Below are positions 22,040 to 37,643 of a stretch of 64,000 bases of DNA, piece after piece. A program made the translations under genes and the position numbers. Origin of the DNA: Cytospora piceicola (taxonomy: Eukaryota > Ascomycota > Sordariomycetes > Diaporthales > Cytosporaceae); contig JALQBC010000030.1 in NCBI GenBank assembly GCA_023375675.1, forward strand, positions 464,092 through 528,091, written 5' to 3'. The notes under the pieces are model-generated. The model saw nothing but the letters and a program-made list of their open reading frames with translations. It did not search any database and was not told the origin of the DNA. Each line of letters begins with the position of its first letter. Position 1 is the stretch's first letter.

Positions 22040-23975
22040 TCTATTGCTACTGCAGATGTACGATGTACAGCATGCTAGATGAAGTTCGGTACTATAATCC
22101 CTGGCCATAACGGTCCTATGATGCTGTCATTCGGCGCCTCAAGACTTCCCGATGCTTACCACTAGAGTCAGATTTGCCCCGTGACATGTATTATACCACA
22201 GTAGACTTCTAGGAGAAAGATGAGATCAAGAATAAGCATGCATCCATATCAATATTGATATCATACAGGTTACTCCTTTCGGAAAGGAGCTTGGACCATG
22301 TCGACATAGAGCTGACAGCTTATCGTTGCACCAGTCAGCTGGATGCATCATTCTAATTTCGGATGCAACCACTAGGGAACACAAACGAGCCGATATGCAG
22401 CCTTAAAGCCCGACAATTTTCTGACTATAGACAACGACACCATCATGAATGCGAGTATCTCATGTTCATACTAGTCCGAGACACAAAGCGGGAACATGAC
22501 AGAAGTTATCCCAATGATTGACATTCCCTACAGTGGATCAGCCCGGGTATCTTGGCAGCTCACCGTTGAAGCCGAAGCTTCCGGCTGCCGAGAGTGCGAC
22601 GGGCTGTGAGTGAGCGACCTTAAATCCAACCTCAGAAATGAGGCTCCAAATCTGACTTGCAGTTTGTTGTTGCACACAGCAGGGATGGCGACCACGAAAC
22701 GCGGTCCCCGGGTGGTTGCGGACCGGGAAAAATTTTCTGGTGCATTTTAACCTCGACACCCAGTGAATCCGATGCCACCAGTGTCAGTCAGTCTTTCTCT
22801 ACCGCAGATGGACCCATTCTGAAGCCCCCAGTGCTGGATCTAGCATAAGGCTTAAATGTGTGTCTTCGTCATTGCTCTTCCGTAACACCTCACCTCACTT
22901 TACCCTGGACATCTTGGTTTGTCGAATGGTTATAGTCTTGCAGGGCCGTTGGCTGTGCCTCTGTTCCCTTGACAGCAATGCCTCGACAGCAATGAATTTC
23001 TATGACGACAAAGCTGGCTAAGGCTTTCCAGAGGCGGGACAGTGCCTCCAGATTACCCAGGGTTCACAACAACGTGGAAGAGCTACTGGGGAGCTGACTG
23101 GGAGCTGAAGCCATTGCTTTTCGAAATTGCATAGCTGCAGGAACACACCCTCCCTTGACAGGTCCCGGCGATGTCCATCCATCCGTGGGGGCCACACTCC
23201 AGAGCTGATGAAAGCTTAATGTATCGTGTCAGCAGTAAGCAAAAATCTTGAGCAAGAAGTTCTCAATTTCCTTTCTGTCATGAGTGTCCCTTGGCCTTCA
23301 GTCCGTAGAGCATCTGGTAGCCATGAAAGAGGTTGTAACTTCCAGGGTTGTTCGACGGAGGATCGACATATAAGTGAGGAAAGCCTCTGCAGGAGTGCAG
23401 TAGGACAAGGGATACCGAAAACCACTGGGTCAACTGCCAAAAGTTGGTAGCTGGCTGGAATCAGTCAGTGCCCTGCAGAAGAGAGTGAGCACTACTACCT
23501 AGGTAGTAGGAATAGACTACCTACAAGAGGTGCTCACATCGAAATTCGAGGGATCAAACCCTCTTTTGAATGCGTCGTTGGGCCCCGATCTCAAGAGGGT
23601 CCCGATATCGCCCGAGCACAAGTGTAGTTCCGGCCGCCGGGGCGTCATTTTTCCTTCCCTGAAGGCTTGGAAGCTGGGATGGTGGACCCACAGCTGCCAT
23701 GATGTAGTGGGCTCGAGTGTTCCTGTTGTGGCTGCCAATTGGTCCATCTTATCCAAGTCTCAGTCCGTTTGAGGTGCTGGCTGGTAGCAAGCTCCTGGTC
23801 CGTGTCCACCCTTTCACCTGACCTCCGCTCTGTCCTTTTCCCTTCCTTTCTCATTTTTTCCCTCATCCACACCAAGCCAACTTGCCGACTTGTAGTCTTC
23901 AGCAATCCGCCCAAGCCTTCCCTTCCATCGAGAATTGTCCTCTTTTTTTTCCACAACTCTCCTCCATCAGTCATA
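22040..23975. other. gene-free stretch upstream of ATP9
   Basis: No supported gene. A TACCTAGGTA palindrome lies at 23496-23505. The last 200 bp are CT-rich on the plus strand, as expected for the promoter and leader of the highly expressed ATP9 gene. Confidence 0.5.
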
Positions 23976-27794
<3,819 letters not shown>

Positions 27795-30175
27795 TCAATG
27801 TCCACCATACCCCCTAGCCCTCGCCAGCTGGAACTGCCCGGAGTTCTTCCCGTTCATCACCGGTATAGGCGGCCTCTTCTCGTTCCTCACGAGAGCGTTG
27901 ACAGCAGCCCACATCTCCATGATGCCTGACCTCCTCGCCGGTAGCATGATGTACTGCAGGCTGTACAGATTCTTGCGGTTGATAGGCGGGACGAACTTGC
28001 CCGTGAGCAGGCACAGGAGCACGCGCGGGGAGAGGTAGTGCTTGCGAATACGGGAGGCCATCTGGAAGTATTGGTGGAACATGGCGCGGAAGGTTAAGGG
28101 TATTGACTGGGCGTGTTAGCATAACTGGGAAAATGAGGGAAGGAGAGCAGGGCAGTCCGAGAAGTTGGGCGACGTACCTTGAGGTATATTATGGAGGTTG
28201 AGGGGAGGTCTGGTATCGAAGTATTAGGTACGAGTTCCTCTTCTTGGGTATCTCGAAGTTCATAGCGGATGCCCCCTGGGATCGTGTCAGTAAAATTCAC
28301 ACCTAAGCGGACAAAACTTGGCTGTGATATAACGTACCTGGCAGCCTCTGAGGATCCTTAATCCGGAGCATCAGAGCAAACAGGGGGAAGTGATTAAGGC
28401 AGGAGAGAAGTGTATCGAACGCCGCCTTCAGGGAAATGATGACCATCCGCGCGATGGCAAAGTTGAGATAGAACACCACCACCGTCGGTAGCAGGAACAA
28501 CAAAAGACAGAAGACGATGGTGCCGACCAGGAGCTGATCGAGGTCGTAGTCACAAGAGTCTATACGGTTGCGGAGGACGTTGTGCTTCTTTCCCCGGAAT
28601 AGGTGAAATAGGGAGATGAGGATAGTTAGTTGCCAGTGGTATATGCGGGCGGAGGCGAGGTAGAATGAGTATATGTGGATGGTGAGAATGGAGAGCAGGT
28701 CTGAGAACACAGCAATAGGCATGCTGGCGCCGGCGAAACTGGTGAACCCGATGAACCAGATGACGGCAGGCAACGCCGGACGTAGCGTGTCAATACAGCC
28801 TAGGACTGTCAGTTATTGTGCACAGCGAGAGTATAAACGCGATGACTTACTAGCCCAATAGTCGATGACCCACAGGAACAAGTCACCGAGGAATGCCGCC
28901 AGCTCGGTGTTGAGCTTCAAACCAGCCGGCCAGCCCATCAGCCACGAGATGCCGCTCTGCAGGGCTTCCACGGTATAGGTCGTCAATATGACACTGATCT
29001 GGTCTGCGACCCAGCCAGCATTGTCGATGATGTAGGAACCCAGAGCAATCCCAATAATCACATCGTTGGCTACCAGCCAAAGGCTATTGTAGAATCGGAT
29101 ATAATCAGGATGGCTAGTCGTCACACTCTCCCAGTCGTTTTTCCTCTGCCTCAGGGTCACATATTGCATGGGCCAGTAACAGAACTGTTGCAGTCGGATC
29201 TCAACCTGCTGCGCCGTAGCCGAGACGTCCTTTAGAGCGGCCATATGAGGCTGGGGCCGCCACTCCAGAATGATCAGAAATAACTCCGCGGCTATCCGGT
29301 GGCCTACCAGCCCAAAGATAAAAGCCTGTCGAATGATTGGGAAGATGTAGACGGTTATCAGTTCCCATATCCAGAGAAGAACAAAGTTCTTCATCGTGTT
29401 TGCAGACTCCACCACTCGCTCAGACACACTAAGACTTCGCTTGGGTCTCGTCCCCAACCTCGACGCGTTCTTTTGGAGGAGTGTCTCGAGCTCTGAAGAC
29501 CAATTGATCTGGTTGACGATCTTGGGCAACGCCTTTTCTTTGCTCGAGGGCTGTCGCTTCGTGATAGAATGCTGTTTCATCTTCTCCATGAGTTTCTCGG
29601 TCTTTTCCCTCCGGAGCCTATCCTGCCTCTCCTCTTCTGCCTCGGCCTCGCCCATTGGTGCTACCCTCTCATCCACATGCTTGTCCCCCAGAGCTAGCGC
29701 GATGGGATTGAGCGAGATGTACTGCATCCTCGTGGGCAACGGTCGCTGGAACAGGATTATCTGGATACTTGAGGCCTTCGCGCATCGCACTTGGGGAACA
29801 CGTGTGTTCGGGTCGATCGTAACGCGTACCCATGAGGGTTCAATCGGGACCGAGTCGTCGGTATCCGACACACCGAGAACATGCATGCATGACTGACCAC
29901 ACAGCTCGAATATTCGTCCTATCGGGTGGGGGGCGCTTCTGAGGAGGGTATGAGACTTGAGCGCGCCCTCGACATGCCGAGCCTAGTATCACTTAGCAAG
30001 ACGAACCAAGTGGGTATGGACCATTGACCATGGCACTAACATCGACAGCCTCGAGGATGGCAACCACGAACACATCCAAGGCGGAGTTCCTCCAGCCCAC
30101 GACCACCCCAGGCGAGACGGGCCTTGGGATGTCGATCGGCCAGAATATGCGCATCAGCCCATCATGCTCTGGCAT
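27795..30175 (-). CDS. GPI1: GPI1, subunit of the GPI-GlcNAc transferase (PIG-Q)
   Basis: Five exons, 30175-30041, 29982-28851, 28799-28338, 28275-28178 and 28106-27795, give 712 aa. All four introns (51-71 nt) have GT-AG ends and keep frame. GPI1 is part of the ER complex that makes the first GPI-anchor intermediate, GlcNAc-PI, with the PIG-A, C, H, P and Y type subunits. Exon 1 carries the family start motif LMRIFWP...PGVVVGWRNSALDVFV. The Gpi1 domain (about 290-640) has several membrane segments, with SLWLVANDVIIGIALGSYI, GWPAGLKLNTELAAFLGDLF and the tail PLTFRAMFHQYFQMASRIRK. The start may be Met1 at 30175 or Met8 at 30154; Met8 overlaps the stop of the upstream gene as TGATG. Both fit the family. 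Confidence 0.92.
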
Positions 30176-30666
30176 GACAGACAGCCTCGATGGAAGCGGG
30201 CCTGCGACGCTAGAACGAGCCCCTCCTTCTCAGTTGCTCCCGTGCAGATATTCCTGATCCGGTTGATCGAGGGTGCTTGCGAAGTTGTTAGCAGGTTGTC
30301 GAGGGGGAGAGCCGGAGGGCGGGGCGCCAGAGGGCCGAGGGCTGGTCGTACCAGGTCTGACTCTCTCGCTGCCAGACGTGCCACAGGCAGGAAGACGACG
30401 AGGAAGAACAGTGATAGTACGACGAATCCGTTTGCGGCGCGCGACTAAGAAAGAAAGAGAGACAAGTGTCGATTAGATTCGGGTCCAGAACTCGTGGCGG
30501 GGCACAACGATGTGCCCAAGAGAAGACCAGCTTTGCCAAAACTTACAACGACTCCGTGATCCCAGGCAAAGATGGCAAGCTCATAGAGCCTTGTGACAAG
30601 GTCCCATCGAGCGGTGGTGTAGCCAGCTACGAAGATTCCGATCGCAAGAACGGAAAAGGGGTGCAT
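30154..30666 (-). CDS. small two-helix membrane protein overlapping GPI1
   Basis: Two exons, 30666-30547 and 30444-30154, are joined across a 102-nt intron (GTAAGT...CTTAG), giving 136 aa. The first exon encodes MHPFSVLAIGIFVAGYTTAR followed by WDLVTRLYELAIFAWDHGVV, a hydrophobic segment and an amphipathic helix. The second starts with SRAANGFVVLSLFFLVVFL, a second membrane segment, followed by a polar tail. No named function is recognised. The first 70 residues look like a real conserved protein; the tail (about 75-136) is less certain and could change with another intron. The frame could open upstream at 30924, but Met at 30666 begins the conserved-looking part. Its stop overlaps the GPI1 start region by 1-22 nt, which is unusual for fungal genes and is discussed in the findings. 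Confidence 0.65.
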
Positions 30667-32086
30667 AGAAGTCGGCGTCGCTACGTTAAGCGCATTCCGG
30701 GTCGATGGAGCAAGCTGTATGTATGTACGAGGTGGTTTCCACGGGGTAAGCAACGTAATAGCACCCTTGGTCGAGGTACACAAATGTCGCGGGTTATGCT
30801 GTAGACTCCTGTTGGGTTCAATTCGATATGCGCCGGTGCTTTGGAACGTCAAGGGGTTATTGGCACGAACGAGAGTAACAGTCGCACGAGCAGTTGATAT
30901 CGAGAAAATGGAAATTGCATCCACGCGGCATGAAGAGGTACGTCAGGAACCTTGGCTGCTAGACTGCTAGACTTGCTAGGTTGCTAGGTTGCTAGGCATG
31001 CTTGGAGGGCTGGAAGGGCCAAGAGAGCCTGTGGTTTGCAGATCTGCTGTCGCAATCTCGAGCTTGGCGGGCTTTTGTTCAAATAAACACCCCGCAGCCC
31101 CTGCCAAGTTGGACTGTACTCTGTACACTACCAGACCCTGACAGCCTGACTACCTACTATGTACCTAGGTATTCTCTCCACCCCCGGGGTCGCGGCTCAA
31201 CCTGCCTGCCGTGGCCGTCCTTGTTCTAGAACTTGTTCAAGCGCTGGCCTCGGCCTTGAGAGTCTCTCCCATCCATGAAGGGGCAGTGCAGTTCCAGATC
31301 TAAACTTTCGCATGTGAGAACAATATATTCTTGGTACAAAAAAACAACAACTTGTCGCTTACAGAGGAAGTCGGGTCCGAAGGAGAAGAAAAGTCAACAA
31401 ACGACATCATATCGAGTAGTTTTCTTTTCTCTGGGCACTCTGGAGTATCTACTCATGTATTGTACTCAAGTAATTGCCTATATTCAGTCTGCAACTGTTA
31501 TGCTTTCGACTGTTTCCTCAACTGAAACAAGCTGTCTTACGAAAATACCTAGGTAATGAGGTAGTGCTCGGCTGATTGTATTTTGTGACGATATAACGTC
31601 CAGTCCTCTATCCTGGGACCTGGGAATATAGAACTGACCATTTGAACGGGTTTATCTGCAAAGCATCCCTCTTTGGTCTCTTCTGCTCTTCTGTGTCCTT
31701 TCCTATGTTTCTCATGACATGCAATGATAGATATCCAACCGTCCCCAGGTATCCAACATCCCGGATTTGATACCCTGCATGTACGACAACAGTCCTTCCT
31801 CCTTCATAAATAAGTCGGCATTGCAAAGAAATGCCAGTCTTCACGGTCTTTGAAATAATCCTGGCATACGGCGACTGCAAGTCAAGGTTCCCCAGTAGCC
31901 ACCGCATAAAAAGCTGAGACTGGCAGGGTAAAAGCACTCCAATGCCAGAGGTGTGAACTTTTAGATTGAGAAAAACGGACGCGAGCCCTTTTTGTATACC
32001 CATTTTGAATCCCAAACGCCCTTGTGCCCGGAGACTACCTGCTGCAGCTGCAGCTGCAGAGGTCTCTTGGTTGAGAGTCAGAATAC
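30667..32086. other. gene-free stretch with palindromes
   Basis: Contains the upstream region of the small membrane-protein gene and the 3' flank of MDM35. Exact TACCTAGGTA palindromes lie at 31162-31171 and 31546-31555, and GCTAGGTT units at 30975-30995. A 160-codon minus-strand frame (31608-32090) shows no recognisable protein and probably lies in the MDM35 3' UTR. Confidence 0.45.
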
Positions 32087-32549
32087 TCATTTGCGTTTCA
32101 TATGTATAGCATCGTTCTCCTTGTTGTCCTCCCTTGCTTCCTCGAGGAGCTTGTCAATGCCTCTCTCTTTCAGGGCAACCTGCTGAGTGTCAGTATAGCT
32201 TCCAATAGGAGGGTAGGGCCCAAGAGAGGGAGAACTGGTGCTTCTGTCTGATGAATTCAGACACTGCGATGTCATACATTTAGGCATTTCTGATAATCCT
32301 TGAAGAGCGTGGAGCACTCGTTATCGTCGGTCTTGCCAACACCTCTCAGGTACTCTGCAACAAACTCATCAGCCTTCTCCGCTGTTAAACGGACACATTT
32401 CTCTCCTCTCACTTACTTTCACTGTACCATTTAAGAAAACAAGTGTCGTACTTCCTACTCCGCTGTCAGCAAGGCACCTGACAATGCAAAAAATTACACA
32501 ACACTCACTCCTTCACCTCATTACACTCTGAAGCAAGAGATGCGGACAT
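32087..32549 (-). CDS. MDM35: MDM35, twin Cx9C intermembrane-space protein
   Basis: Four small exons, 32549-32509, 32454-32417, 32354-32278 and 32179-32087, give 82 aa. MDM35 (TRIAP1 in animals) binds Ups1/PRELI-type lipid carriers in the mitochondrial intermembrane space and supports phosphatidic acid transfer for cardiolipin synthesis. Spliced, the protein has two CX9C motifs, C9-x9-C19 (SECNEVKEKYDTC) and C40-x9-C50 (NECSTLFKDYQKC). The linker FLKWYSEKYLRG and the tail LKERGIDKLLEEAR match the family. Intron 2 (32355-32416) was chosen to end at TTTGTTGCAG because that gives the conserved WYSEKYLRG; a closer AG in the same frame would leave an intron of only 35 nt. No presequence is present, as expected for Mia40-imported proteins. 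Exon 2 is only 38 nt. Confidence 0.92.
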
Positions 32550-33022
32550 TTTGACACGATCCGGCCTTTTGAAGGGGTATTTTCTTGTATCGACTATCGA
32601 ATGGGAGAAATTCGACACGAAGACTTGCGAATTCTCAGAGAAAAAGGCCAAAAACAGTGACACGAGAGTAAAGCAGTCGCACAGTGGTATAGAAAGTCGA
32701 AGCTCCGTCATTCATCACCAACTTAGAGCACCACCCCCTGAAGCGATCCTTATCTTATCGCTGCGCTGTACGGTACCACTACTTCAGCACGGGCAAGTTT
32801 GGGTACAGAAAGACCCCTGTTCAATGTACCAAGAACTTCAGCGGGTGGCCTGACCCGCTATAAACAACCGTGGACTGCCCTGGAGCACCCTGTGCCTGCC
32901 GCCGACCCTGGAAATTTTCAAGTTTGACTGGACGGCGAGCTTGCAAAGGACTCTGCTTTGCAACTATTCCCTGACAAGACACGCCGATTTCTGGCGCAGT
33001 TCTTTCCTTCATTTACTCAGCC
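32550..33022. other. short divergent promoter region, MDM35 / RRP6
   Basis: 473 bp separate the divergent starts of MDM35 and RRP6. No repeat or further gene is seen. Confidence 0.5.
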
Positions 33023-35639
33023 ATGGATCCATCACAGGGCTTCAAGTCCTTGCAGGACAAGATCCAGGCCTCCCTGGTCTCGACTACCAAAGCCGTCCAA
33101 CGGATCGCAAACGAGGACCTCGGTTTCCAGCGCACCGTCAACCCTGCGAGCGGCGACCGTCTCGAGGAACAGTCGACGCGCCTGCTCAGCCTTTCCACCG
33201 ACCTGCTCAAATCCGCCGCCAAGGCGACTGGCCAGAAGTCCGTGGGCGACCTGGACGATGCAGAGGACGTCGATATACAATGGCGTGGCATCGTGGACGT
33301 GATCGATGGGCTCCTCGAGAAGGCCGATACCTGCCTCGATGAATACACGGGTCTGGTCAAGAGGAAGGGCGACTTCCCCGAGACCCAAGCTCAGAAGAAG
33401 ACCAAGACGAACGACCGACTCGATTTCAACTTCCGACGCGCCAACATCATGAAGCCGCAGAAAGCTTTCGAGAAGCAAGTCGACAACTTCGCGCCTGGAC
33501 CCTGGAAGCCACTCCTGACGAACAAACCACATGCTACCGTGCCTTTGGAGGAAAGTCTCGGCGTCCTCGTTGACGAGAACGGTCACCAACAGTATGACTA
33601 CACACTTTTTCTTCCTCTTCTCACACTCAACTGGAGCGGCAAACCTTTGGAGGAAATGAGCATGGCCGCGAAAAAGTCGCTCTGTAGAAGAAGACAACAT
33701 CTACAGAGCATGGGTTCTGTGCAAAATGCTAACGGTCACTATAGATTCAAGCACCCTTACGAGACGGAGATACTGAACTTGAAATACCCCGACATCACAT
33801 ACGAGAAGCGGGACCCCATACCTTACCAGCCGATGGAAACGACTTCTGCGATATGGGTCGACACTTACGAGGGGGTTCTGGAAATGCTAGAAGAACTGAA
33901 ACAGGCCAAGGAAATTGCTATCGACTTGGAGCACCATGACTACCGCTCTTACCACGGATTGCTGTCCCTCATGCAGATCAGCACCCGCGAGAAGGACTGG
34001 ATAGTTGACACATTGAGACCATGGCGACACAGGCTCGAGGTTTTGAACGAGGTCTTCGCTGATCCCAAAATCCTCAAGGTCTTCCATGGAGCTTTTATGG
34101 ACATGATCTGGCTTCAGCGAGACCTAGGTCTATATATTGTCGGTCTTTTTGACACGTTCCATGCCAGTTCAGCTCTCGGATACCCTCAAAGAAGCCTGGC
34201 GTACCTTCTCAAGAACTTCGTGGATTTTGACGCAGACAAGAAATACCAGATGGCGGACTGGAGGATACGGTAAATATTGCTCCTCTCAAGACACATTCAG
34301 ACATACAGCTGACGTTTAAAGGCCACTACCCGAAGAGATGTTCTACTACGCTCGCTCAGACACCCATTTCCTACTCTACATCTATGACCAAGTCCGGAAC
34401 GAGCTCATCGAGCGATCCGACCGTACTGACCCAGAGAAGGACCTGATCGAATACACACTCCAAAAGTCAAAGGAGACATCGCTGGACAGATACACCTTCT
34501 TCGCTTCCAACCCCGAAACAGGCGAGGGAGCGCGAGGGTGGTCCAACTTCCTTCACAAGAATCATGTCAGCCTCAATGGCGAGCAATTTGCTGTCTACAG
34601 GGCCGTGCACAAGTGGCGCGACGATCTTGCTCGGAGTGACGACGAGAACCCGACGTTCATCATGCCGCCACAAGTCGTGATGGAGATCGCGAGGATCCTG
34701 CCAACCGACCCCAAGGCGCTGTGGAGTCTGCTCGGCCACAGCTCTTGCCAGAAGGCGAAGCAGTCTGTCGACGTGCTCTTCGGCATCATCTCCGAGGCGA
34801 GACAGGCCGGCGCCGATGGACCGAGCACGACTGACTACTTCAGGAGCCAGTACCTTGAGAACCATTCTATGGCGGCCATAGCGAAGAGGGAGCTCAGCAA
34901 GGAGACCAAGTCCGCGCCGGACCTCCCTCCAGTTGACTCACTCCGAAGCACGACCTCTCAGCTTTTCGGCCCAGTGCCGGTGAGCAGCGTGTGGGAAGAG
35001 TCTCCGCTGCCGAACAACATTGCCGGGAACGGGCAGATCGCACTGCCCTGGACGCAGTTTGTCCAGGACGCGGTGATTGCTGCCTCTCAGCAGGAAGCGG
35101 AGCGCAAGCCTCAGGACCAGGACATGATCCCTCTCGAGGAGCCGCAGAAGGCTGCTGTCCCGGCTGCCAAGGACGACCTTGAGCTGGACAACACAGACTT
35201 CACCCTGAGGCAGGGGCGAAAGCGCCCGCTGGAGCAGGAGAGCGACGACGACGCCGAGGAGGCTGCCGCCCTGGCCACGGAGGAGATAATATCCCTGGAC
35301 GTCGACGGGGAGGAGCGCAAGCTCAGCAAGGAGGAGAAGAAGAGGCTCAAGAAGGAGGCCCGGGAGGCCCGGAGGGCGAAGAAGGACGCCAAGGCCAAGA
35401 AGGCTACCGCTGTCGCCGCGGAGGGCGGCGATGGTGAGGAGGAGGCACCCTTTGACTACAGCAACGCCCAGTCCATCCTGAACGGGAAGAGGTCGGCGAC
35501 AGCCCACGCCAACGAGGGAACCAGTGGGAGGAAGAAGGCATTTGATCCCTATGCCGCGAGGATGAACGCCGAGGGCCCGAAGGCCGCCAGGCGGGTGAAC
35601 TCGGAGAGACCTGGAAGGACATTGACCTTCAAGAAGTGA
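33023..35639 (+). CDS. RRP6: RRP6, nuclear exosome 3'-5' exoribonuclease
   Basis: Three exons, 33023-33591, 33745-34269 and 34322-35639, give 803 aa. RRP6 trims and degrades nuclear RNA together with the exosome core. An N-terminal PMC2NT region (about 10-105, binding RRP47/C1D) is followed by the DEDD-Y exonuclease domain: Asp250 and Glu252 in IAIDLEHHD, Asp309 in HGAFMDMIWLQ, and Tyr374/Asp378 in YYARSDTH. An HRDC domain follows (about 430-520, HKWRDDLA...MPPQVVMEIAR). The lysine-rich tail fits the RNA-binding 'lasso'. Intron 1 (153 nt, GTATGA...CTATAG) is a multiple of three with no stop, so it reads through. I remove it because splicing gives the family sequence HQQFKHPYETEIL and because it has a GCTAAC branch site. 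Intron 2 is 52 nt. Confidence 0.94.
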
Positions 35640-37643
35640 GGCTCCTCTGGTTGAGTAGATGTGGAGGACATGCGTGTTATCATAGCCATATCAGGCTTGG
35701 TCAGAGATCTGGTAGTTACTGTTCGATGAACAGACTGCATATCCCTCACAGGCAAGAAATACCGTCCTGCTGCATTTGTACGCAATTTGCACAACTACGG
35801 AGTCCAGGATGAGACGGCCGAGGGTAGATCAGATTGCGAGGTTTCTACAGACCCCATGGATGATCATCGTGGGTCTACCTGCGATTGAAACCGGGCCTCG
35901 GCTTCCCGGTGCCCTGGAGATCAGCGCCCGGCGGGAGTGTTGACTCTGCATAGAGGAGGATGTGTGGATGGTTCGGTGACTGGTGAGGTTGAAGGAGATA
36001 TACCCGTTACAACGGGCAAGTAGCTTAGCCCGTTACAGCTGGGGACATGCAAATTGATCAAAAGACCCTCGATATTGAGGGAGCACAGCCAGCTCTACCC
36101 GCAATCAGAAAGATTGCTACCGCATTCATGAACAGTCTTCTAGCTGACTTGTGAAACGACGTGGTGACCTTTCTCGTGCTTTTGTAGAGATGTATTGTGT
36201 AGCATCAGCAACATTGCCTATCGCGCACTTGCGCGTGGACCTCACTTTCTGGGGACAGAGGCAAAGGTAAACAAAGCTGAGGCGCATCTGTTTTCCTCAT
36301 CGGTGCCAAGTCCAAACTCGACATCATTCTACTCAGCGGCCTTGGACTCACCTTAATCTGAGACTCTACACAGTGGCCCCCTGAGCTAACTGCCACCATT
36401 AATTACTATAGCACTTCCCACACGTAGAGAAACAGTATATTCTAGCACAGGAGTCACGACCACCCGGGTCAAGATCTCCCTCCCCTCTGCAACAGCCATG
36501 CCGCCAGAACAAAAATTCGTCCCGAAGAGACTCCCCATCAGACACCTACGAGATCATCGCAACGCTCCAGTCCACCAACGCCCCATGAGAGGAACCTCGA
36601 CGGCAGCCCCAGGATGCACGAGGTCCTGCTGTACAAAAACACCACACGGACGAGAACGACGTCGTCGCCCGCATCAGAAACCCCAGCGTTGTGATATGCA
36701 CAACATGTAGCCTACCAGCCGAGACATTGAAGCAGGCCATCCTACTTGTAAGTCCACGTTCGAGGTGGGTGTTATAAGACACACGCAAACCCCATCAGTC
36801 AGGTTGGATGCAAAACCAACGGCGCCCTCTCCCCCCCCCCCCCTCTCTTGCCCAGTCCGCCCGCGGAGGACAGCGTGCTGCTGGGCCCGGGGGCGAGGGA
36901 GAATGGGGCTGGACCTGATGATGACGGGACACCTGGCGTGGTTCTCGGGGACGACCGTTGCGTAACCTGGTGCAGCGGGTGAAGGAGAACCGACGGGCAT
37001 ATCTAGATGGGGACGAGGGGTAGGTGCATTTCTCTGGGGAGGAGTGTGTAGTTACCATGCAGGTCAACAGGCTGTTAAGGAGTCTGGATCAGCTAAGACA
37101 CTCCCATGTACATGATCACTGTGCGGATGTTCACTTTCACTCTCCACAAATACTCGCGCATACGCAGACACCGCTATGTTGACGTACACCCACATCACAG
37201 ACATCTCAAAGACAAAAGACACCAACACAGACAGTTTCCCGAATAGAGGTGTATATATTTTATTTTCCCAACCGCGTTGAAGCAGTCTCCATTTTCGAGA
37301 AGGCCACGACCCTCCCGCAGAACAAAAGAACAAATCCAGGATATGTCTTCTCTTTGCAACGCCTGATGAATGCTATGCAATGTGATGGCCTTCCCCGGTT
37401 CCCGTTTCCGTAGTTTATTCCTTTTTTGCATGTTTGTTTCCGTCTGATTCGCGAACCTTCTTTGCACCAAATTTACCAAGAGAAAAAGAAGAAGAAGAAA
37501 AAAAAAACAGGCTGTGGAAGCCTGGGATATCATCACTGTTTTGTTGAATTAACGCCGACCGCCCTTTTTGACCCTCCACCAGTTACCTTTCCACCCTCCC
37601 ACCTTTCCACCTTTCCATCTATTCCCAACCGCTCAGTACCGAT
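35640..37643. other. 2-kb stretch between convergent genes
   Basis: Apart from the decayed dehydrogenase fragment listed at 36541-36747, nothing coding is supported. It contains a C12 run (36832-36843) and a purine tract near 37480-37508. Confidence 0.45.
36541..36747 (+). pseudogene. decayed fragment of a D-isomer-specific 2-hydroxyacid dehydrogenase
   Basis: Three pieces in two frames look like one N-terminal region of this NAD-dependent dehydrogenase family. They are TYEIIATLQSTNAP (from 36541, ended by TGA at 36586), then HERNLDGSPRMHEVLLYKNT in another frame, then ENDVVARIRNPSVVICTT, which returns to the first frame and ends with LPAETLKQA just before a GTAAGT at 36748. The block VVARIRNPSVVICTT...LPAETL is typical of the region before the NAD-binding fold, where IRDADIVI...L-AETL is usual. 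No NAD-binding GxGxxG or catalytic Arg/Glu/His parts follow. At least two frame changes are needed, so this is a remnant. Recognition rests on a short motif and is uncertain. Confidence 0.4.

Noticed and set aside
23545..23565. GAGGG-ATCAAA-CCCTC hairpin resembling a tRNA T-arm
   Set aside because: The loop lacks the TTC-A pattern, and no acceptor stem, D-arm or anticodon arm can be built around it. I found no convincing tRNA or 5S rRNA gene in the window.
31608..32090. 160-codon minus-strand frame after MDM35
   Set aside because: Begins within the last bases of MDM35, has no recognisable motif and atypical composition; more likely 3' UTR.
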